A stretch of DNA of 64,000 nucleotides. Origin: Rhizoclosmatium globosum. Its lineage: Eukaryota; Chytridiomycota; Chytridiomycetes; Chytridiales; Chytriomycetaceae. The notes below the pieces were generated by a model that worked only from the letters and a program-made list of their open reading frames with translations, made no database searches and was not told where the DNA came from. The stretch spans positions 1 through 64,000 of the forward strand of contig MCGO01000207.1 of NCBI GenBank assembly GCA_002104985.1, written 5' to 3'. The translations under genes and the position numbers were made by a program. Positions 1 to 10,712 of this stretch are shown here, in pieces; position 1 is the first letter of the stretch, and each line of letters begins with the position of its first letter.

Positions 1-99
1 TGACTCGACAACGGACTCCCATTCACAGCTTGCGGCGTTGACATTGATGTGGGGCTGTGCAATGTTGTTTCCGCGGATCTCCAACTGAGTTTTCTCCAT
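1..99 (-). CDS. 5' end of an unidentified gene cut by the window edge
   Basis: An ATG at 99-97 on the minus strand opens a frame of 33 codons that stays open to the window edge, beginning MEKTQLEIRGNN. It lies downstream of, and in the same direction as, the first PH-cluster gene. The fragment is too short to recognise a family. It could be a chance open frame, but the good ATG context and the lack of stops make a first exon plausible. Confidence 0.35.
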   Translation of the reverse strand, partial: MEKTQLEIRGNNIAQPHINVNAASCEWESVVES

Positions 100-408
100 A
101 TTATTAATACTCCAACTTTGATTTCCTCCAAAAATAATGAAGTTTTTATTCTATAGTCAGCCATTAATCGAATTACTTTGCGCCCAACCAACTCAACCAC
201 GTCTTTCTCCTACCAGCAGAGTGAGACGTTTTGCTCCGAATCATTTGAACTGGATTCGGGACAGTACTCTGAGCCCTTCTTTGATTTGCAATATTTTCAC
301 AGGGAATCTTCCCCGATCCTTAATTCAGGAGCCGTTTGTACTGTCGCCAGAGTCAAGGTCGCAGGAGAAGGAATCGCTGGCGATGACATTGAACGCGACC
401 TTCCCAAT

Positions 409-1218
409 TTAGGGAGCAGTGACAACCGCCGGTACAACGCTCTCCTTCTGCGGTTCCTTTCTTTCTCCTTTTGCCGCATTCCCATCAACATCCAACGACA
501 CAATCTCATACCCAGAATCCAACAACGGCGACTTGGACCACAGACCCAATCCTCCACCCAGTCTCCGCAAACAGTTTTCAACAGCATGGACCCACATACG
601 GAGACCGGCTTCATTCCCGCCTTCAAACCCACGGCCACATGCACTTGACATCTCTCCCGTATCGGACACGCTCTCACCCGCCAGCTCCAGAAGATACGCA
701 CTTGTTGTCTTATTCCTCAGTGCAAGGTACGTTTCGACAGCAAGGTACGTGATGGGTATGTTAGAAGCAGAAGCAGTAGTGCCCGATCGGAACAGATACA
801 ATGGCGTACTTGTCAAAAGGAGAAAGCGCCGCTTCCACGAATGTGCATTGTTTCTTCTGTTGTCAGTTTGAGCAGAAACCCGGAAATCCTGTGAGTTGGA
901 TGGAAAGAAAAGGTCAAATTGATTTCGAGAACAAGGCAAGTTGTTCGGGGAAACACTCAACTCTTGGCTCTGAAAGAGAGTCCCTAGGTTGGTATCGAGT
1001 AGCGACAGACTGAATCGAGCTCCTTTGGCAGGGAGGTATCTTGTTTTGGCTCGCTTACGGCATCTGGTTCTCTTCGATTAGTTCACTGTCAAAGTGGATG
1101 TACCACGACTCACCGAGATCGGCGTTGATTCATCCATCAACGCACTAAGCTTAGAAACACTGCTGGATCGCGTTAGCCGCCGCGGAGCCTCATGGGCTAG
1201 ATCAGCACCTGTTGCCAT
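409..1218 (-). CDS. PH-cluster gene A (frame-broken in this assembly)
   Basis: This is a member of the PH-domain paralogue cluster. The start is taken at the ATG at 1218, which gives an N-terminal segment containing SSSVSKLSALMDE, the cluster's N-terminal helix motif. The PH domain follows: strand 1 reads ISGFLLKLTTEE in one frame (about 885-850), and SWKRRFLLLTS, LYLFRSG and the C-terminal helix GLRMWVHAVENCL continue in another frame (409-850), so at least one single-base frame break lies near 845. A probable intron (GT near 950, CACAG near 885) precedes the PH domain at the family's conserved place. The other paralogues' E-E-R...E-Y-L helix was not found in frame. The gene may be real with consensus errors, or a decaying copy. 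The PH fold call rests on the conserved W-K-x-R-F and L-Y-L-F-x-S pattern. Ligand unknown. Confidence 0.5.
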
Positions 1219-1356
1219 CAAATTTGGTTGGACACAGTTTTTCATCAACGCCCAATTGCACACGCCAAGCCGTAATTGGATACTTGGATTATGAATGAAA
1301 ATGAAATAAATCAATGCAGATTGATGTATTTATGTTTCTGTCTCCATAATGCAGTT

Positions 1357-2479
1357 CTATAAGATGCACTCTAAAACCGGGAACAGCCCAGGTATTTGAA
1401 CAAACAGTCCAGTCGGCTTTTTATGCGGACTTGGCTCTTCGCTTTTCGCTGCTGCAATTCTCTCCGCAATAGCAGCCTGCCTCTTTTCCGCCTCACTCTG
1501 ACTTCCAGAGTTGGCTGTAACAGAAATTCGACGTTCCAGCATGCTTCCTCAGTCGCACATTAGGCATCGTGAAATGCGAAAATCGTCCATTCGAAGTAGA
1601 AACGCTAAGAGCAGGTGGCTGCATCGTCACTTGACTTGACTCCCCGTTTCTCCGATCAACACTAATCCTGTTCCGCGAGCTAACATCCCTATACGAAGTT
1701 CTCGAACGCTGCATCGACGGCGGGATAAAGTTGAAGTTATCGATCGAATTGGACGAAGCAATGCTCCCGTTTCTTGTAAATGAGGCTGGCGAAATGGATT
1801 GAATGTATCGAGTCCAATTGAATCGCCCGCATTCGAAAGCGCCACTTTGTTCATGCATCAAGCCATGCTCTCAACGTATTCAAGTCATGCGCTTTCAGGA
1901 CCCAGGTCCGCTTTGTAACCATCCCATCAGCCCCAATCCATCACCAGCCAGCTGCAGAATGAAGGAGTGTAGAGCGGATTCGACATGGAAGTAAATGAAG
2001 AGATAGGCAAGTAGGTAACAGCGGTGGCTTCGGCTGAGGTGCAGATTTAAATAGGAAGAGCTTTGCATCACGGGTCAACAAGAAGAAGCGGCCTTCCAAG
2101 TCTGGCCTTGATGCGGCGAAGAGTCGGATGCATTCAGCTTCAAAGAGTTCCTGCCATACTTCAAAATACAGATAGAATCAGCCATCCCTTAAAAGTACTA
2201 TACTAATTAGCCACTCACGCAGGATGCATCTTCTGCAGCGTCTCTAAAGTGTCATCAAGAGTAGCAGCAAATGGTTTGTATGAAATTGAGTCCAACGATG
2301 GCTGAGCGGATGCTGTATCAAGGTCTGTTTTGTTGCCATGTTCAGCCCAGCTCGTATACATCCAAAGTACTACCCAGCTCAAGCGATGCCAGAAGCTCCT
2401 CAATCATCGCACTACTTTTAGACTTGGTTTCCGCACTACTGGCATACGAAGCTCCCGACGAAAAAGTTGGAGTGGACAT
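1357..2479 (-). pseudogene. PH-cluster gene B, heavily frame-broken
   Basis: The start ATG at 2479 gives MSTPTFSSGASY and the helix motif SAMIEELLASLEL. Exon 1 ends near 2220 at a GTGAGT donor in the family's phase 2. The PH domain is recognisable only by hopping frames: LKLNASDSSPHQGQTWK, then RFFLLTRDAKLFLFKS, then AEATAVTYLPISS, then LQLAGDGL, then ADGMVTKRTWVLK..NTLRAWLDA. That is at least four breaks in about 300 nt. The C-terminal half (Ser/Arg-rich, then EAEKRQAAIAERIAAAKSEE) also changes frame near 1540. Introns cannot explain the breaks because the gaps are 1-2 nt. This is the most damaged copy of the cluster. It is called a pseudogene here, although consensus indels, which the same assembly seems to carry elsewhere, could produce the same picture. 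Confidence 0.55.
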
Positions 2480-2673
2480 GATTCGTGAAGAGCCGATCCA
2501 AGAAAGAAAAACAAGGCAAGGAAAAAATTCCATTGGCCGCTTACAACAGCAGACATCTGAAATGAAGCTTTATTGTTTTCAAAGTTCGATTGAATTCGTT
2601 ATGGTCAATAACTGATAGAACGGCTATTGTTGTTTATTACACATATCGGTACCATGGCCCAATACATTGCATC

Positions 2674-3168
2674 CTACTCATCGTCATAATAGTAGTCCTC
2701 ATCCTCATCATCCGCCGCTTGATCATCAGGCTGATCATCATACCAACCCCCTTCATCCTGTTGGTATTCCTCAAGATCCACACCGTCATAATAAACAACC
2801 TCATCAGGTTCATCCTCCTGTTCATTTTCACTGTATCTAGAACTTCCTCTGACTGTGATACTCATCCAAAGCATTTGGATAGCAGCCATTTCCTCCCAAG
2901 CACCCCCATCCCCTGGATTGATTCCATAGGACGCCATTTCCATCAACTCCTGATTAAACGCATCCTCATCATCATAGCCTCCATTCACTTCTTCTTCGAC
3001 GTCTTCATCATCATCGTCATGGCTATGAATCACATCACGAATAGCCTGAAGCTCGCCAAAGGCATCGTCATCGTACGGTTTAATACCGTACATGAGCATT
3101 TCTTGAACTATTGGAGCCTCTCCGTACTCATCAGGGTCGAGATCTGGGTTTAAGTAGACGTGGGACAT
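2674..3168 (-). CDS. Acidic protein with two internal repeats, unknown function
   Basis: An uninterrupted frame of 164 residues starts at the ATG at 3168 (MSHVYLNPDLDPDEYG). The protein is very rich in Asp and Glu, ending in an Asp/Glu/Tyr tract. It contains two related segments: VQEMLMYGIKP..AFGELQAI near residues 24-45 and NQELMEMASYGINP..AWEEMAAI further on. Both have the pattern Q-E-(L/M)-x(1,3)-M-x-(M/S)-Y-G-I-(K/N)-P-x(4)-A-x-x-E-(L/M)-x-A-I. It shows none of the PH-family motifs, so it is an unrelated gene lying between clusters B and C on the same strand. No signal peptide or membrane segment is visible. I do not recognise the family. Confidence 0.6.
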   Translation of the reverse strand: MSHVYLNPDLDPDEYGEAPIVQEMLMYGIKPYDDDAFGELQAIRDVIHSHDDDDEDVEEEVNGGYDDEDAFNQELMEMASYGINPGDGGAWEEMAAIQMLWMSITVRGSSRYSENEQEDEPDEVVYYDGVDLEEYQQDEGGWYDDQPDDQAADDEDEDYYYDDE

Positions 3169-3248
3169 GGAGCTTGGCTTCACAAAACACGTGTAAAGTT
3201 GTAAACAAGAGAATTTCGAAAAAAAAACACAACATATAATTTACAATT

Positions 3249-3969
3249 TTACATGGAATCAGGAGACGATCGTCCACTCCTACTCTTTCCAAACCACATG
3301 AAGTTCGTCTTTTTTGTCTTTGGAACTGAATCAGATTCCTTTCCATCAGCTTCCCACTTCTGGATTGGACATGCATTCGGACTACCCAAATATACACCCT
3401 CTCTCTGCATCAAATACTCTTCCCGCATTGCCTTCATTCTCAATTCTCTCTCTTCCCTCTCTTCCCGTGACATTTCAGGTAACGGCCTTGCACTCAACCC
3501 AGAATCACTGGACGCTTTCCTCCTTACAACAGTCGGAATATCACCAACAACGACACCAGCAGCAGCTCGAAACAGATTCCCAGCAGAATCCAAAGAATCC
3601 ATACGTGTAGCACAGGACTACACCTTGTCCCCTACAACCTTCCTCCAAGTACTCAGAATCCTCATGAATCGATGGAAGCGACGAAACAACAGAACAAGGC
3701 CGCCGCGAAGCCAGTGGTATCAAATAGTTGTTTTCATCAACATAATAGTGCAGTGATACGTTTGAAAGAGTGGATGCAACAGACTGTCGGTTCGAAGATC
3801 CGAGACTTGATACAGAGTACGAATCGCTATTCCGTCGAGAGCTTATTGGAGACGACCATGTTGTAGACACGGAATGAGTGTCATTGCGGGTGAAGTCAAG
3901 AAGCGTAATAGAATGCATAAGATCTGCAAGCTTCTCAGTCGACCGCTTTGACTTGATCCGGGGAGTCAT
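3249..3969 (-). CDS. PH-cluster paralogue C lacking a PH domain
   Basis: The ATG at 3969 starts MTPRIKSKRSTEKLADLMHSI, carrying the cluster's N-terminal helix motif. A Ser-rich stretch follows, and then in another frame (3249-3602) a C-terminal part with SREEREERELRMKAMREEYL, the family's signature helix, ending in a basic Ser/Arg tail. No W-K-x-R-F pattern or other PH strand is present between the two parts, so this copy has lost, or never had, the PH domain. The two halves overlap by about 60 nt in different frames (3541-3602). Either a small intron I could not place or a single-base break joins them. Function unknown. Confidence 0.5.
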
Positions 3970-4403
3970 ACTTCTTGCTTGTTTGATTTTGACAGCAAGC
4001 TCAATTGATAACAAGGCACTTTTTTTGTTTTTGTTGTGGCCAAAATCACCGTTTCCCCTCGTTTTTCAGTTTGGGAGGCGGGGTGTCTAACTGTTTCATT
4101 CAGGTTAACAAATGAATTTCTCATAATTCTCACACTGTATTCAACGTTAAAATCCTCCTCTATGCAAAATATCTTGGAGAGTAGTCATTCGTGATTACCA
4201 CGTACCCCCCAATTTAAAAATGGCCACGAGAATGAGGCTGGCATTACAAAGAGATTATCCTCCCATGAGCTTCCCCCCTCCAAATCCCACATCTCATCAC
4301 CAACAAACCTCTTCTGAATTTTTCCGATGAGCCTGAACGAGAAGGAGATATTGCACAACCCCATCCCCCTAAAATTTTTCCGTCACCCGAAACACACAAC
4401 CAA

Positions 4404-5735
4404 ATGACAACCATTGAGACGGGATCAGTACGAGCACCACCACGGCCCCGAACCACACCCACTTCGTCTTCCCTGTCGTCACCATCCCCAAAGTTGCCAC
4501 ATGAAGAAGTGCACTCTCTCCAGGCATCAGCAACGAAACTGGATTCACTGATGCACTCGCTGTCAGACTTTGGTATCGACGACGACTTGGACGACACGGA
4601 TCAAGTTAGTGCGGGGCCGGTACCCGGACCGAGAGTGGCTGTGCAGAGCATCCAGAGTGCCAGTGACAACTCAAAGGCCTCAATGAGATCGTCCGTGGAA
4701 ACTGCCCTTGCTCTCACGCTGAACTCGCTGATGGCTTCGAATTCAACGTACGACTTTGTTTCTTGCCCTATTCGAAGCTTGTACTGAAAACTAGTCTTGA
4801 AACAGAATGTCTGGTTTCTTGTACAAGCTCAACTCCCACTCTGACGCTCAAGAGTGGAAAATGCGTTTCTTTGTTCTTACTATGGACGCAAACTTATACC
4901 TCTTCAAAGGAAACAGCAATGTACGTTTCACTCAACGTGTCTGTCCCTACAAAAGCCCATCACAACTGTTTACTAAAAATCACAATACAGCCAATCGCCC
5001 AACCCGTCACATTCCTTCCAATCGATGCATGCACTCCACACCGAGAAGTAGCGCAAACGGAACACAGCAATGGATCATGAAAGCAAGTGGCGATGGTCTT
5101 ACACCCGAAGGCGACATTGTCACTCGAACCTGGCACATTCGATTCCCAGACGAAGACACTTTGTTGGCATGGGTACACGCGATTCACGCAGTCATTACTG
5201 TCCCCTTGTAACGTCTGGTGTGACATCTGCATCGTCGTCTATGATGCGAAACAACAACACCAACGTCAACAACAACAACAGACTCAGTGGCGGTAGGACA
5301 AGTGTCATGTCAAGTGCAAGTGGAGGAAGTGGAAGCAGCTTGTATCCTTCCCGAAAAGACAGTCAATCGCAACAACACAATGTCCCAAGACACGATGTTC
5401 CTCGATACGACATCCAACGCACCGACAGTCAAAGAAACGATAATCAACGATACGATAATCAACGATACGACAGACACGACAGTCAATCTACGTTGCATGA
5501 ATCACAACAGGATAGGTACGATAGACAGAGAATGGCGTCAGAGCGGTATCGAATGGATCACAAGGGAATGCCATCGCCTCAAATCAAACACGTTGATCTT
5601 GGAGGAATGGGAATTCGGTCTCCAGAAAACGGCGGTGGTGGAGGGCTTGCGAATCTCTTGAAGCAGAAGGAAGAAGCAGCTCAGAAAGAAGCAGCTTTGA
5701 AGGCGGCCAAGTTGAAAGCCGCCATGGGATTGTAA
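4404..5735 (+). CDS. PH-cluster gene D
   Basis: Exon 1 (4404-4747) carries ATKLDSLMHSLSDFGI, the family helix motif. Intron 1 (4748-4805) is phase 2 and sits just before PH strand 1 (MSGFLYKLNSHSD, EWKMRFFVLTMD, LYLFKGNS). Intron 2 (4921-4990) lies inside the PH domain. The rest of the domain reads PIAQPVTFLPIDAC, then after a frame break near 5045 IVTRTWHIRFPDEDTLLAWV. A second break near 5205 leads into a Ser/Asn-rich linker, an Arg/Asp/Gln repeat tract (NDNQRYDNQRYDRHDSQ) and a C-terminal coiled coil ending in LKAAMGL, the tail shared with gene E. The two breaks are probably consensus errors because both flanks are well conserved. By analogy, a membrane-lipid-binding or scaffold protein. 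Confidence 0.7.
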
Positions 5736-5750
5736 TTTTGGGAGGGGGGT

Positions 5751-5766
5751 ATAATTGTACAATTAT
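5751..5766. repeat. Perfect 16-bp palindrome downstream of gene D
   Basis: ATAATTGTACAATTAT is its own reverse complement and lies 16 nt after the stop codon of PH gene D. It could form a 3'-UTR hairpin or a cruciform, or bind a dimeric factor. The rest of 5736-6119 shows no coding signal. Confidence 0.5.
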
Positions 5767-6119
5767 GGAATTTCGTTTCACGGTATTATTTGTTTTTTTC
5801 CTTTGTTCTTAGTGAAGATCTTTTGTTATATCAGCTTATTATTCATAAACGAGAATTTGTTTATTACACAACGCGTGATATCACATCAATAAAGGCATGC
5901 ACATACTATCCTTGAAACATATGCATATTCGCTGTAAGACACAGTATCCCATCTGAAGATCACTTGATTGCCCCCCTTGTGCACGCCTTTCTCAAGATTT
6001 GCGCAGCGATGATGGAACAAAAAGGCAAGAAAAATCTCTGAATTTTTTTTGCATTCGGAGATCCCTCAAGAACACCACTATCACACCTGCACCTCTTCCT
6101 CCACCTCTGTACTCAATCA

Positions 6120-7440
6120 ATGTCCGTCCCGCTCTCGCACCGATCCAACTCGTCGACAGGATCAAGCCACAGTTCGTCGTTCTCGTCGTCGCTGTCCAAG
6201 TCAGCGAACAAACTGGACACGTTGATGGCGTCGCTGTCCGAGTTCTCCGTTCGCGACTCGCTTGTTCCGAGTGCGTCTGCGGTGTCGCCGGTGTCGCCCG
6301 GCTTTGAATCGTTGTCGATGGCGCCGAGAAAGGGAAGCGACTCGTCTCGGCGGTCCGTTGAATCGGCTGCAACGGCAACTTCGACGCTCGGCCTCAGACG
6401 CTCAAAGTCCGCGAGAGGCGCTTGGACCGGCGTCGATGGCGATGTGCTCGAGGCTCTGACCCTCGGGAAACTGGTTCGGTCTGGGGAAACGTATGTGTCG
6501 AAAGAGACTTGTCAGCTTTTTAGTGTATCTTAACTTTACATTCTGTAACAGTCTGAGCGCTTTCTTGTTCAAGATGAATGCAAACCTGAGCGATGCAACG
6601 GGTCCATCGGATATTTGGAAACTAAGGTAAACAGTCAGTGCCACACTTATCACAAACCCTCTCTCCTTCTTCACACTCTCGGCGTCACTTTTAAACTAAC
6701 TCTGTTGCCAATTTATTAGATTCTTTGTCCTCGACCAAGAAGCAACCCTCTACCTCTTTAAAAACAACACAAACCCACGTGCCCTCCCAATTACATCCAT
6801 GCCCGTAACATCCTGCTCCGCCGAATACGACCCCCACGAGAACGCATGGGTCCTCACAGCACTCGGCGACGGTATCTCTCCAGACGGAAAACTCGTAAAA
6901 CGGTTCTGGAAGATTAAATTACCTGACCAAGGATCCACGGTCCTCTGGCTTGAAGTCATCCAACGTGGAATCGCAATGCGAAATGCAGATGCAACCATGA
7001 CATCCCAATTACAATCACAATCCCACGCTGCAATGCCTATTGCTGCTGTCATGTCAGCAACATCACCATACCACAACCACCCTGCCGCATACCAATCTGT
7101 ACCATACCAACAACCACAACTCGACCCATACCGCATCCGATCAGGCTCTCTCGCAGAAACATCTGCCATCCGAACAAGTTTCTCGCTACTCAATATCCAC
7201 CACCCACAACCAGCACAGCAAGACCCATACATGATGCAACAGCGACTCCAACAAGAACGATACCTCCAAGAACAAGTTGAGCGTATGGCCATGATGGATC
7301 AAGTGCAGAGAGAGAGCAGGAAACAAGAGTTCCAGATCATGACGGAGAAGGCCATGATGAAGAAGCAGCTTGATGACGAGAAGCATGCAAAGGAAGCGAA
7401 GGAGAAGGCTGAGAAGATGAAAGCATTGATGGGACTGTGA
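6120..7440 (+). CDS. PH-cluster gene E, intact PH-domain protein
   Basis: This is the cleanest member: exons 6120-6490, 6552-6626 and 6720-7440 splice in phase to 388 residues. The N-terminus is Ser-rich with ANKLDTLMASLSEFSV (about residues 29-44). The phase-2 intron 1 falls immediately before PH strand 1 (LSAFLFKMNANLSD). The PH domain (about residues 125-230) shows IWKLRFFVLDQEATLYLF, LPITSMPVT and KRFWKIKLPDQGSTVLWLEV. A Gln/Pro/Tyr-rich linker follows, then a coiled coil of Lys/Glu/Met repeats ending in KALMGL. It serves as the reference architecture for the cluster. Codons of the PH and linker part end mostly in A/C and shift toward G after about 7265. Probable role: membrane or phosphoinositide binding through PH with dimerisation through the coiled coil. 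Ligand unknown. Confidence 0.85.
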
Positions 7441-8189
7441 TGTCTTGAGTGTATTTTGTTTGTTGCTGGTTCAATTGGCTCACTTGACTCCTCCGGTTTC
7501 TCTGTTTCTATGACCAATGCTTTTTCTGTTCCTGCTTGTATTGTAGATTTTGTGTTATTTTGTTTCCTATCCCTTATATAAATATTATGTCTTATCTTGA
7601 TCAGATTCTTTCTGCGCACTCGTGAGACAACCATGTGCGTCTCAAGGTGGTCAGTCATCCAACAGTTCAAGCCAGTCTAAAAGCTGACCCTGATTTGCAC
7701 TGAATTTCATCCAGATAATTATTTGTTTGACAACCCTTATCAGGACACGCGTTTGCTGTTTGTTGTGAGGTGGCACTCTGCAACGAAAATCCATATTATT
7801 TTGAGACACTGGAAAAGGAAAGCAAAAGAGGGTTACTTCGAATTAAGGGCCTTTTAAGAGCCAAGCACAAACGAATGATCACGGAAATCCTCTAGTCAGG
7901 GCGAATTGTCACGTCCGCGATCACAGCACCTGAATTTACAAAACAGACAAAATACCCATGAGTCATAAATAAGTCCAAGAGAGTGTTGAGTGCGTGCGGG
8001 GAAGAGAGAGAATGGAGATGGGTGGAGGGAGGCACCATTTTTAAATTTCCGAAAAAGCAAAGCCCATGCATCCTCCCTCTTCCTTTGAACACTTCAAGAA
8101 GTGGCTTTCAGTTTTTTCTTTCCACCCACACAACTCTCTCCATCAACAACTCAATCAAAAACAACCAAATCCAAACCAAACCACGAGCA
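7441..8189. other. Intergenic region without a gene
   Basis: This 749-base stretch lies between genes E and F. Stops occur in all frames and no family motif is present. It contains the 3' UTR of E and the promoter of F, with a pyrimidine-rich CT tract at about 8120-8150 just upstream of the F start codon. Confidence 0.5.
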
Positions 8190-9351
8190 ATGAGTGACCC
8201 AATCAGCATCGCAACGCCACGATCCGTGCTCAAGAAAGTAACGATCCCAATTCCAATGTCGCGCACAAACTCAGTTGGCTCGTACACGGTCTCCGAGGCA
8301 TCCGCAGTTGAGTCGGACCTTCACGGATCGCCCTTGGACGAGGATGCGTTTGCCCGGCTTTCACTCAGTCTTCGGCGCGGGTCGATGATGGGTGCCGGTG
8401 GTCGCCGCCGAAGCAGTCTGGGACCAATTAGTGAATTTGAAGAAGGTGTCACTTTGGCATCGTTGCAGGGAACATTGGCAACGTGAGTCTTTTTCTTTTC
8501 ATTAGTCACCCTCCTGTCTGCCTCATGAATACTATGATACTAATCACAACAACAACCTAATAGCGTCTCTGGCTTCCTCTACAAACTACACGCCTCCACC
8601 GATGCATCCGCCCCAGCCTCCACCCAATGGAAACAACGCTACTTTGTTCTAACCGAAGACGCCGTCCTCTTCCTCTTCCGCACAAACGACCCTCTCTCCC
8701 GTCCAATCACATGTCTGCCCCTAAACACTGTCCTCTGCGTGCAAGACCCCCTCGATGCATCCTTCGTCATCCGCGTAACCGACTCCCTCCTCCCAATCAA
8801 CGCCCGCCCAAGACAGTGGTCCCTCAAGTGCCAGGACCAGCACACTGCCGCTCTTTGGGTAAACTCAATACGCGGTTTATCGAGGAAAAGAACCAGAGAA
8901 TGCGGCGGTCGTCCGACTCAAGCGCGGAATCACCGACTTTGACACCAAGTTCACCCGTGGAGTCGAAACCTGCTGCAGGCCAATTTATTAAACTGCAACG
9001 CACGAATTCGGTTGATTCTCGACGATCGGCGGAGTCTCCTGAAGAGAGGGAAGCGAGAATGCGGTTGATGCATGAAGAGTACTTGGCTCGAAATGCAAAC
9101 CGTATTGCTATTTCCTCGACCCAACGCGTAAACGCATGTCTAAATCTTCTGAGAGTGCTGAGGGTGTTGAAGGCGAAGAATCTACTACTGAAGAATTAGT
9201 TCCTGGTTCTCCGGCCCCTGCTGCTGGTACCATGTTGTCACCCGTCCAACCGCCTTCATTGGTACGCAAAGGTTCCAAGAGCAAAAAGTATCTCATGAGT
9301 CTGGAGATGGATTTCACTGCTTCCGCGCCAGCTGCTTCATGGGGATATTGA
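8190..9351 (+). CDS. PH-cluster gene F
   Basis: Exon 1 starts at the ATG at 8190 (MSDPISIATPRSVLKK). In this copy the helix motif is replaced by a Ser-rich region ending TLASLQGTLAT. The phase-2 intron (8483-8563) leads into PH strand 1 VSGFLYKLHAS and then QWKQRYFVLTED, LFLFRTND, PITCLPLN, RQWSLKCQDQHTAALWVNSI. After about 8890 the frame must change to reach MRRSSDSSAESP, the helix SPEEREARMRLMHEEYL, and near 9110 again to reach the Glu/Ser/Pro-rich tail ending MDFTASAPAASWGY. No GT-AG pair of usable length fits either place. Both breaks are single-base type and may be consensus errors. The architecture matches the rest of the family except that the coiled coil is short. Confidence 0.7.
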
Positions 9352-9483
9352 TTGGCTTCACAACATGATTATTCCTTCCCGCTGTCTCTATATTCTTTGT
9401 AAATACCCATTAGTAAAATACCAATCCATCAATTTCACATATTGTTTACTTGAACACAATATACACATACAAACATGGTCCTT

Positions 9484-10593
9484 TCAAAGCTGAACCCCAA
9501 AAGACAACCCCAAACTCCGCTTAATCCGTTCCGCCTGCCGTTCCTCCTCCTCCCTCTTCTCCCTCGCCTCAACTTCATTCGCAACAGACCCAACAACCCG
9601 TCCCATCAATTCAAAATGTTCCCGTCGTTTCCGTTCCTCAAACTCCTTCCTCGCCAAAAACTCCCTCCTCTGCGCTTCAAGCACCGAATCCGAATTCTTC
9701 TTCTCCCCCAACTCCTTCAAATAGTCTTCATGAAGCCTCCGCAACTCAGCCTGCCGTTCTTCATTCGGAGGCCGTGGCGCAACAGACCTCCCCGCATAAG
9801 ACCCTGATCTACTCAACGGAACAGGTCCAACACTCGTACTAGCAGAATCCATGCGTGGGCGAGGAGACGGCGGTTGAACAGAACTTCCAGAACTGACAGA
9901 CTTCCTCACAGACCCATTCGATCCCTCCAAAGCCTTTACAATCCCATCATACCAAGCATACAAGCATCCACCGAAACACTCTTGAAAGTAAACGTTCTGG
10001 GTGTTGATGATGTCCTCCTGCAACCGCCTGCACAGAAACCACATACGACTGCACACCGAATCATACACAGGCGCGGAAACAGATTCAACGGGTATACCCA
10101 ACACAGGTGTGCATTCAGATCCACATTGTTCCTGAACACATGTATCATCGGTCCAGAGGATGATGAGTTTGCCGTCAAGACCATGTATCTGTTCTTCCAG
10201 ACCTGTTTGTAGTCTGACGTTGAGGAGAGTATCTCCAGGAAGCTGTGGATACTGAATCCGCCGTAATGTAAGTACATCTCACCTTCAGGGTCTAAATGCA
10301 AAAGGGGCTTACATTGTGTTTCCAGCCATCACCTGACCAAACGTCTCTTCCTGCACCCCAAGCGACCCACCACTTGCCAAAGACCGGCTCCGAGTATGAG
10401 ATAACTGCGGGTTAGACCCATGTCCAACGAAACTTGCAGGACTTGGTGGTTCGTGTTGATCTCGGTTTTGAAAGTCACTGACAGCCAGGGACTGCATCAA
10501 GTCATCCAGTTTCGACAAGTTGTGTTCAAGGTTGATTTGATGCTTCGAAGGTCTTCCTACAAGCGGTGGCGTTGGATTCTGGGTTGGTGCCAT
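9484..10593 (-). CDS. PH-cluster gene G
   Basis: The ATG at 10593 begins MAPTQNPTPPL, and HNLSKLDDLMQSLAVSDF is the helix motif. The phase-2 intron (10252-10312) precedes the PH domain (IIHSFLEIL, VWKNRYMVLTANSS, IHVFRNNVDL). From about 10140 down to 9960 the domain must be read through three frame changes: VLGIPVESVSAPVYDS, then RTFTFKSVSVDAC, then LYAWYDGIVKALEGS. The C-terminal half is one open frame: Ser/Pro linker, NEERQAELRRLHEDYLKELG, then a long charged helix (EERKRREHFELMG, REKREEEERQAERIK) ending in LGLSFGVQL, close to the tail of gene H. Breaks are single-base type. Codons of the C-terminal half end mostly in G/T. Confidence 0.65.
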
Positions 10594-10712
10594 TTGTAAT
10601 TGCAAGTAATATCAGTCAGAGAAAACGCAAGATTTTTTGCCATGAGCACGCTATCACCAACAGACACCCGTCTCGTCTAATTTCTAAACACTAAAAAAAT
10701 AGAGATAGTATT

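Noticed and set aside
8885..9115. Introns as the explanation for frame changes in PH gene F and others
   Set aside because: Flanking conserved motifs are separated by 0-2 nt of displacement, and no GT-AG pair of more than about 40 nt fits between them.
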